Assembly: GCF_900302455.1 (NCBI RefSeq)
Contig: NZ_ONZG01000002.1
Location: forward strand, 434,001-498,000
Reading direction: 5' to 3'
Origin: Falsiruegeria mediterranea M17
GTDB taxonomy: Bacteria > Pseudomonadota > Alphaproteobacteria > Rhodobacterales > Rhodobacteraceae
Length of the DNA stretch: 64,000 nucleotides
The notes beneath the pieces were generated by a model. That model was not told the origin of the DNA, did no database searches, and saw nothing but the letters and a program-made list of their open reading frames with translations. Each line of letters begins with the position of its first letter. Position 1 is the stretch's first letter. A program made the translations under genes and the position numbers. Below, piece after piece: positions 60,418 to 64,000 of the stretch.

Positions 60418-61575
60418 GTGAACGCACTTGCAGACACAAAGACCCTGCTGGGGGAGCTCATTGGCTTCCCCAGCGTGTCTTCGGACAGCAATCTGGACAT
60501 GATCCAGCATTTGGCTGAGCGCCTGGCCGACTGCGGGGCCGAAGTCGAAATCTGGCATGATGAGACCGGGACCAAGGCGAACCTCTTTGCCACCCTTGGC
60601 CCAAAACGCGATGGCGGTATCGTGTTGTCGGGGCATTCGGATGTTGTGCCCGTGACCGATCAGGATTGGGCCTCTGATCCATTTTCGATGACAGAGCAGG
60701 ACGGCAAATGGTTTGGGCGTGGCACCTGTGACATGAAGGGCTTCATTGCCGCCGCCGTTGCCATGGCCCCCCGCTATGCGGAGCTGGACTTGCAGCGCCC
60801 GGTTCACTTTGCCTTCACCTATGATGAGGAAATCGGCTGTTTCGGTGCCCGCGCGCTCGCAAACACCTTGCGTGAAAAGGGCATCAAACCTGCGGTGGCC
60901 ATCATTGGAGAGCCGACTTCAATGCGGATCATCGAGGGCCACAAGGGCTGCTATGAATACACCACCCACTTCACGGGGCTTGAAGGGCATGGGTCCGGCC
61001 CAGATCGGGGCGTGAACGCTGTAGAATATGCCGTGCGCTATGTGTCCAAGCTTATAGAGCTGAAAACGGATTTGCGCAGCCGCGCACCAGAGGGCAGCCG
61101 ATTTGAACCGCCCTGGACCACCATCAACACCGGCGCATTGGTGGGCGGCGTTGCCCACAACGTGATTCCCGGCAAAGCCCGTGTGGAATGGGAAATGCGA
61201 CCAGTCCAGAAATCTGATGCCGATTATGTGAAAGAAGAATTGCACCAGTTTTGTGCGCACACGCTCATCCCTGCGATGCAAGCCGTACATCCGAAAGCCG
61301 GGATCGAGACCGAGGTGATCGGCGAGGTCGATGGGCTTGAGCCTATGACGGAGAATGAAGCACGCGATCTGGTGATGGAGCTGACCGGCGCCAATGGCGC
61401 TGATGTCGTGCCTTTTGGCACCGAAGCTGGTATCTTTCAGGGGCTTGGCATGTCTGTAGTCGTCTGCGGCCCCGGGTCCATTGATCAGGCGCACAAACCG
61501 GATGAATTTGTCTCGGTCGATCAGATGGAGCAATGCCTGGACATGCTCACCCGCCTTTCGGCCAAGCTGATCTAA
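60418..61575 (+). CDS. doeB: N-alpha-acetyl-L-2,4-diaminobutyrate deacetylase
   Basis: From GTG 60418, two bases after doeA, the 385-residue M20-family metallopeptidase shows VLSGHSDVVPVTDQDW, GRGTCDMKGFIAAAVAM, FAFTYDEEIGCFGARAL and a dimerisation domain (HFTGLEGHGSGPDRGVNAVE). It releases acetate to give diaminobutyrate. Confidence 0.95.
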   Translation: MNALADTKTLLGELIGFPSVSSDSNLDMIQHLAERLADCGAEVEIWHDETGTKANLFATLGPKRDGGIVLSGHSDVVPVTDQDWASDPFSMTEQDGKWFGRGTCDMKGFIAAAVAMAPRYAELDLQRPVHFAFTYDEEIGCFGARALANTLREKGIKPAVAIIGEPTSMRIIEGHKGCYEYTTHFTGLEGHGSGPDRGVNAVEYAVRYVSKLIELKTDLRSRAPEGSRFEPPWTTINTGALVGGVAHNVIPGKARVEWEMRPVQKSDADYVKEELHQFCAHTLIPAMQAVHPKAGIETEVIGEVDGLEPMTENEARDLVMELTGANGADVVPFGTEAGIFQGLGMSVVVCGPGSIDQAHKPDEFVSVDQMEQCLDMLTRLSAKLI

Positions 61576-61643
61576 TGCGGCCCTCGGGTTCTCCTAAGCT
61601 TCTTGAGAGCATAATTTAGCCGCCCATAGGAGCCTCAACTACC

Positions 61644-62318
61644 GTGACCTCAGCCATTTTGGAAAACAACGACTTCAAAGCCCGCGATCGCTTTGTGATC
61701 CTGCACCAAGAACTGCGCAATCGCATCTGTTTGCTGGATTACGCACCCGGCACTCGGCTCTCGGAAACGGAATTGGCTGAAGAGTTTGGCGTGTCTCGCA
61801 CGCCGCTCAGACGCGTTTTGGCCCGCCTGGAAGATGAAGGTCTGGTCAAGTCGGTCCAAGGCGTCGGAACATTCGTAACCGATGTAAACATCGATGAACT
61901 TGCACAGACCTATCAACTGCGCATGGAGCTGGCGGAAATGGTGGGCAAGCTATCCCCGAAACAGCCGGACGCACAGCTTTCGGCTCATTTGACCGAACTA
62001 TCGCGCCGCGCCAAGACGTTGGTCCAAAACCCTGAGCCACGCGCCTTTGCCCAGCTCAACATGGAGTTTTTTCTTGCGCGCCTCGCCTTGACTGACAACG
62101 CGCCGCTACAGGAAGTTTCCCAGCGACTTTATGTGCAGACCGCCCGGATCTGGTTGAAATCCTTCTTCGCCTCAATCATTGACCTCAACGAAGAAATCCG
62201 CGTTTTCGCGCGCGAGGTCGATGAAGTGACCGCCGCGATTGAACTGGGAGATCTTCAGGCGGCCGCGCTCATACAGCGGGCCCATATCTCGATGAGCTAT
62301 AGCCGTATGAAGCGGTGA
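61644..62318 (+). CDS. GntR-family regulator (FCD-type)
   Basis: The 224-residue protein starts at GTG 61644 and has the GntR wing (GTRLSETELAEEFGVSRTPL, RRVLARLEDEGLVKSVQGVG) plus a helical effector domain. It lacks the aminotransferase-like domain of EnuR, the MocR-type regulator usual in these clusters, so another class of GntR protein occupies that role here. Confidence 0.85.
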   Translation: MTSAILENNDFKARDRFVILHQELRNRICLLDYAPGTRLSETELAEEFGVSRTPLRRVLARLEDEGLVKSVQGVGTFVTDVNIDELAQTYQLRMELAEMVGKLSPKQPDAQLSAHLTELSRRAKTLVQNPEPRAFAQLNMEFFLARLALTDNAPLQEVSQRLYVQTARIWLKSFFASIIDLNEEIRVFAREVDEVTAAIELGDLQAAALIQRAHISMSYSRMKR

Positions 62319-62462
62319 AACCGGGCAGGACGGATTGACCAACGACAACTCGATTATCGATCCAGATTGCTGCGTATTTTCAAACTTTCGATGACGCAGG
62401 ACGGCAACTTGAACTGATCTTGCGGCACTCCAAATGTAGCGGCAACTTCAGGCTTCTCAAAA

Positions 62463-63425
62463 TCAGTCCAGACCATAGGTGCGTTCTTCGATATCTATGG
62501 CATCCAGTTCGGCCTTGCACACCGACAGGAACTCGGCCTCGGCATCTGACTGGCGGCGCGTCGGGTTGGTGACAAGATAGATGTTCACCATGGGCAGCTC
62601 ATCATAGGGCGGCAACTGCCGGATATTGCCGGCAAGAACGTCCTGTTTTGCAACGTGAAGCGGCAGGGCGCCAATGCCGATATTCGCCATGATCAGGCGG
62701 CGGATTTCATTGAGGCTTGAGGATACACCGCGCCAGTCGGTGGCCAAACCCAGACGTGCACGAAGTCGAGAGATGGCATGTAGCGGCCCGCCCTCGGCCT
62801 CTGTCTGGAAGGCGACAAAGGGCTCGCCTTCCAGATCTTTTGTATTGATTTCCTTTACGCCAAACAGAGGGTGGCGCTCACCGCAGTACAGGCCGAAAAA
62901 CTCTCGGTACAAGACAACGCAGTTCAAGTTCCGCGGCATTTTTGAAAGCAGGCAAATTCCGAAACTGGCCCGGTTCTGGTTCACCATCGTTTCCACATCT
63001 TCGCTTTCGTGGACCGAGAAGGAATAGGTGACATGCGGGTGCATCTTGGAGAAATTACTTAGGATCGCATCGAAATGCTCAGAGATCACCGAGCTCGTGA
63101 TGGCGATCGACAAATGCCCTCTGAGTTCGGCACGGTCGTCATCCAGCAGAGAGGGAAGCTGTGAAATGGTGCCAAAGATATTGGCGCATTCGGTATACAG
63201 CGTCTGTCCGGGTCGTGTGATGGTGAACTCGTTGGGCTTGCGGATAACAAGCTGCTTGCCCGTCGATTGTTCAAGGCGTTTGAGGGCTGCTGAAACGGTG
63301 GGCTGTTTAAGACCCAGAAAGTCGGCGGCCTTGGATATGCCACCCTGTTCGACCACAACCATGAAGGTGCGCAGAAGGTTCCAGTCCAGTTTCCATGGAA
63401 AGCGTTGATGCTGCGGAAGGCTCAT
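62463..63425 (-). CDS. LysR-family regulator
   Basis: The 320-residue protein has an N-terminal HTH (LRTFMVVVEQGGISKAADFL, GLKQPTVSAALKRLEQSTGK) and a LysR substrate-binding domain (ELRGHLSIAITSSVISEHFD). It diverges from the solute-binding protein and may control it. Confidence 0.9.
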   Translation of the reverse strand: MSLPQHQRFPWKLDWNLLRTFMVVVEQGGISKAADFLGLKQPTVSAALKRLEQSTGKQLVIRKPNEFTITRPGQTLYTECANIFGTISQLPSLLDDDRAELRGHLSIAITSSVISEHFDAILSNFSKMHPHVTYSFSVHESEDVETMVNQNRASFGICLLSKMPRNLNCVVLYREFFGLYCGERHPLFGVKEINTKDLEGEPFVAFQTEAEGGPLHAISRLRARLGLATDWRGVSSSLNEIRRLIMANIGIGALPLHVAKQDVLAGNIRQLPPYDELPMVNIYLVTNPTRRQSDAEAEFLSVCKAELDAIDIEERTYGLD

Positions 63426-63438
63426 AGATCAAATCTAT
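63424..63438. promoter_or_regulatory. Inverted repeat at the LysR start
   Basis: ATAGAT-CAA-ATCTAT overlaps the LysR start codon region; it fits LysR-type autoregulation. Confidence 0.45.
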
Positions 63439-63561
63439 ACTGAATGTAGCTAATATCTGTTTGCGCAATATTGACGAGTCATGCAAGTTTTTTCGCAAGC
63501 GGGTCCGCTCGCAGGCATTGATCGGGAAACACCCCGGCATGATTCTCACAGGGAGAGAGAA

Positions 63562-64000
63562 ATGACTTTTCGCCGTACCATCTTGAAATCCGCAATTGCC
63601 GCCGCGGGCCTTGCGGTGTTTGGCTTGAATACCGCTGTCGCAGAAGAGCTCGACACGCTGAAAGAAAAAGGCGTGATCCGCATTGCGATGTCGGGCGCCT
63701 ACCCTCCGTTCAACTTCGTGAACGATCAGAACGAAGTTGTTGGCTTTGACCCGGCCATCGGCGCCGAGATTGCCAAGCGTATGGGCATGGAAGTGGAAAT
63801 TGTAACCACCGCATGGGACGGCATCATTGGTGGTCTTCTGGCCAACAAGTATGACGCCATCGTCGGGTCGATGACCATCACCGCAGAGCGTGACGAAGTG
63901 GTCGATTTCGTTGGTCCCTACTACTCGGACAAGCGCGCTATTTTCACCAAGCCGGGCTCGGGCATTTCCAGCCTCGAGGATCTGGAAGGCAAGAAAGTTG
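63562..64000 (+). CDS. Family-3 extracellular solute-binding protein (partial), EhuB-like
   Basis: The gene runs off the window after 146 codons. It has a signal peptide (about 1-27, ending NTAVAEE) and the SBP_bac_3 start: DTLKEKGVIRIAMSGAYPPF, VGFDPAIGAEIAKRMGMEVE, GSMTITAERDEVVDFVGPYY. Ruegeria-type clusters often use a TRAP importer (UehABC), whereas rhizobia use the ABC system EhuABCD. This gene points to an ABC importer. Ectoine as substrate is inferred from neighbours. Confidence 0.8.
   Translation, partial: MTFRRTILKSAIAAAGLAVFGLNTAVAEELDTLKEKGVIRIAMSGAYPPFNFVNDQNEVVGFDPAIGAEIAKRMGMEVEIVTTAWDGIIGGLLANKYDAIVGSMTITAERDEVVDFVGPYYSDKRAIFTKPGSGISSLEDLEGKKV

Overview
The window looks like an alphaproteobacterial chromosome of the Rhodobacteraceae (roseobacter-type). 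It has high GC, protein families typical of that group's prophages, and a complete ectoine system, which points to a marine or salt-exposed lifestyle. All gene names rest on reading the sequence and translations; no database search was run.

REGION 1 (about 1-41,683): a 41-kb prophage at a tRNA-Cys gene. The complete tRNA-Cys(GCA) is at 41610-41683, and its first 40 bases are repeated at 420-459, which defines attL and attR. The prophage is a lambda/HK97-like siphovirus. Its late genes run leftward from 26.1 kb to 7.4 kb: HNH nuclease, terminases, portal, protease, capsid, connectors, tail tube, tail chaperones with a -1 slippery site, an unusually large tape measure, tail-tip proteins, lysis. 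An immunity region near 35.3 kb (short repressor facing a Cro-like protein) splits a leftward replication operon (35.2-31.4 kb, with a 10-bp-phased repeat array) from a rightward operon (37.6-41.5 kb: FtsK-gamma/GapR fusion, cytosine-methylase-like protein, zinc ribbon, excisionase, integrase). Cargo consists of a three-gene Hsp70-type chaperone cassette (26.4-31.2 kb), an RTX secreted protein (1.6-5.7 kb), an IS3-family element with a broken orfB, a GNAT acetyltransferase and an exported sensor-like protein. The left end (1-1.6 kb) is a graveyard: a frameshifted integrase end from a second, related element, plus scraps of terminase, transposase and lysis genes.

REGION 2 (41.7-49 kb): a second integrase lies on the other side of the same tRNA-Cys, with an excisionase-like gene and two divergent ribbon-helix-helix regulators sharing a pair of palindromic operators. 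Small unknown genes of lower GC follow, then a DMT-family transporter and an ArsC/Spx-like protein. This looks like a degraded second integrated element grading into chromosome.

REGION 3 (48.9-64 kb): ectoine metabolism. A MarR-type regulator diverges from ectA-ectB-ectC-ask. Converging on it is a leftward catabolic operon (eutB, eutC, Lrp-type regulator, doeC-like dehydrogenase, doeD-like transaminase), which itself diverges from doeA-doeB and a GntR regulator. A LysR regulator and the start of a family-3 solute-binding protein (probable ectoine or amino-acid ABC importer) close the window. The cell can therefore make ectoine from aspartate and also hydrolyse it back to diaminobutyrate and aspartate, with the two pathways tail to tail. 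Neither ectD nor eutA is present in the window.
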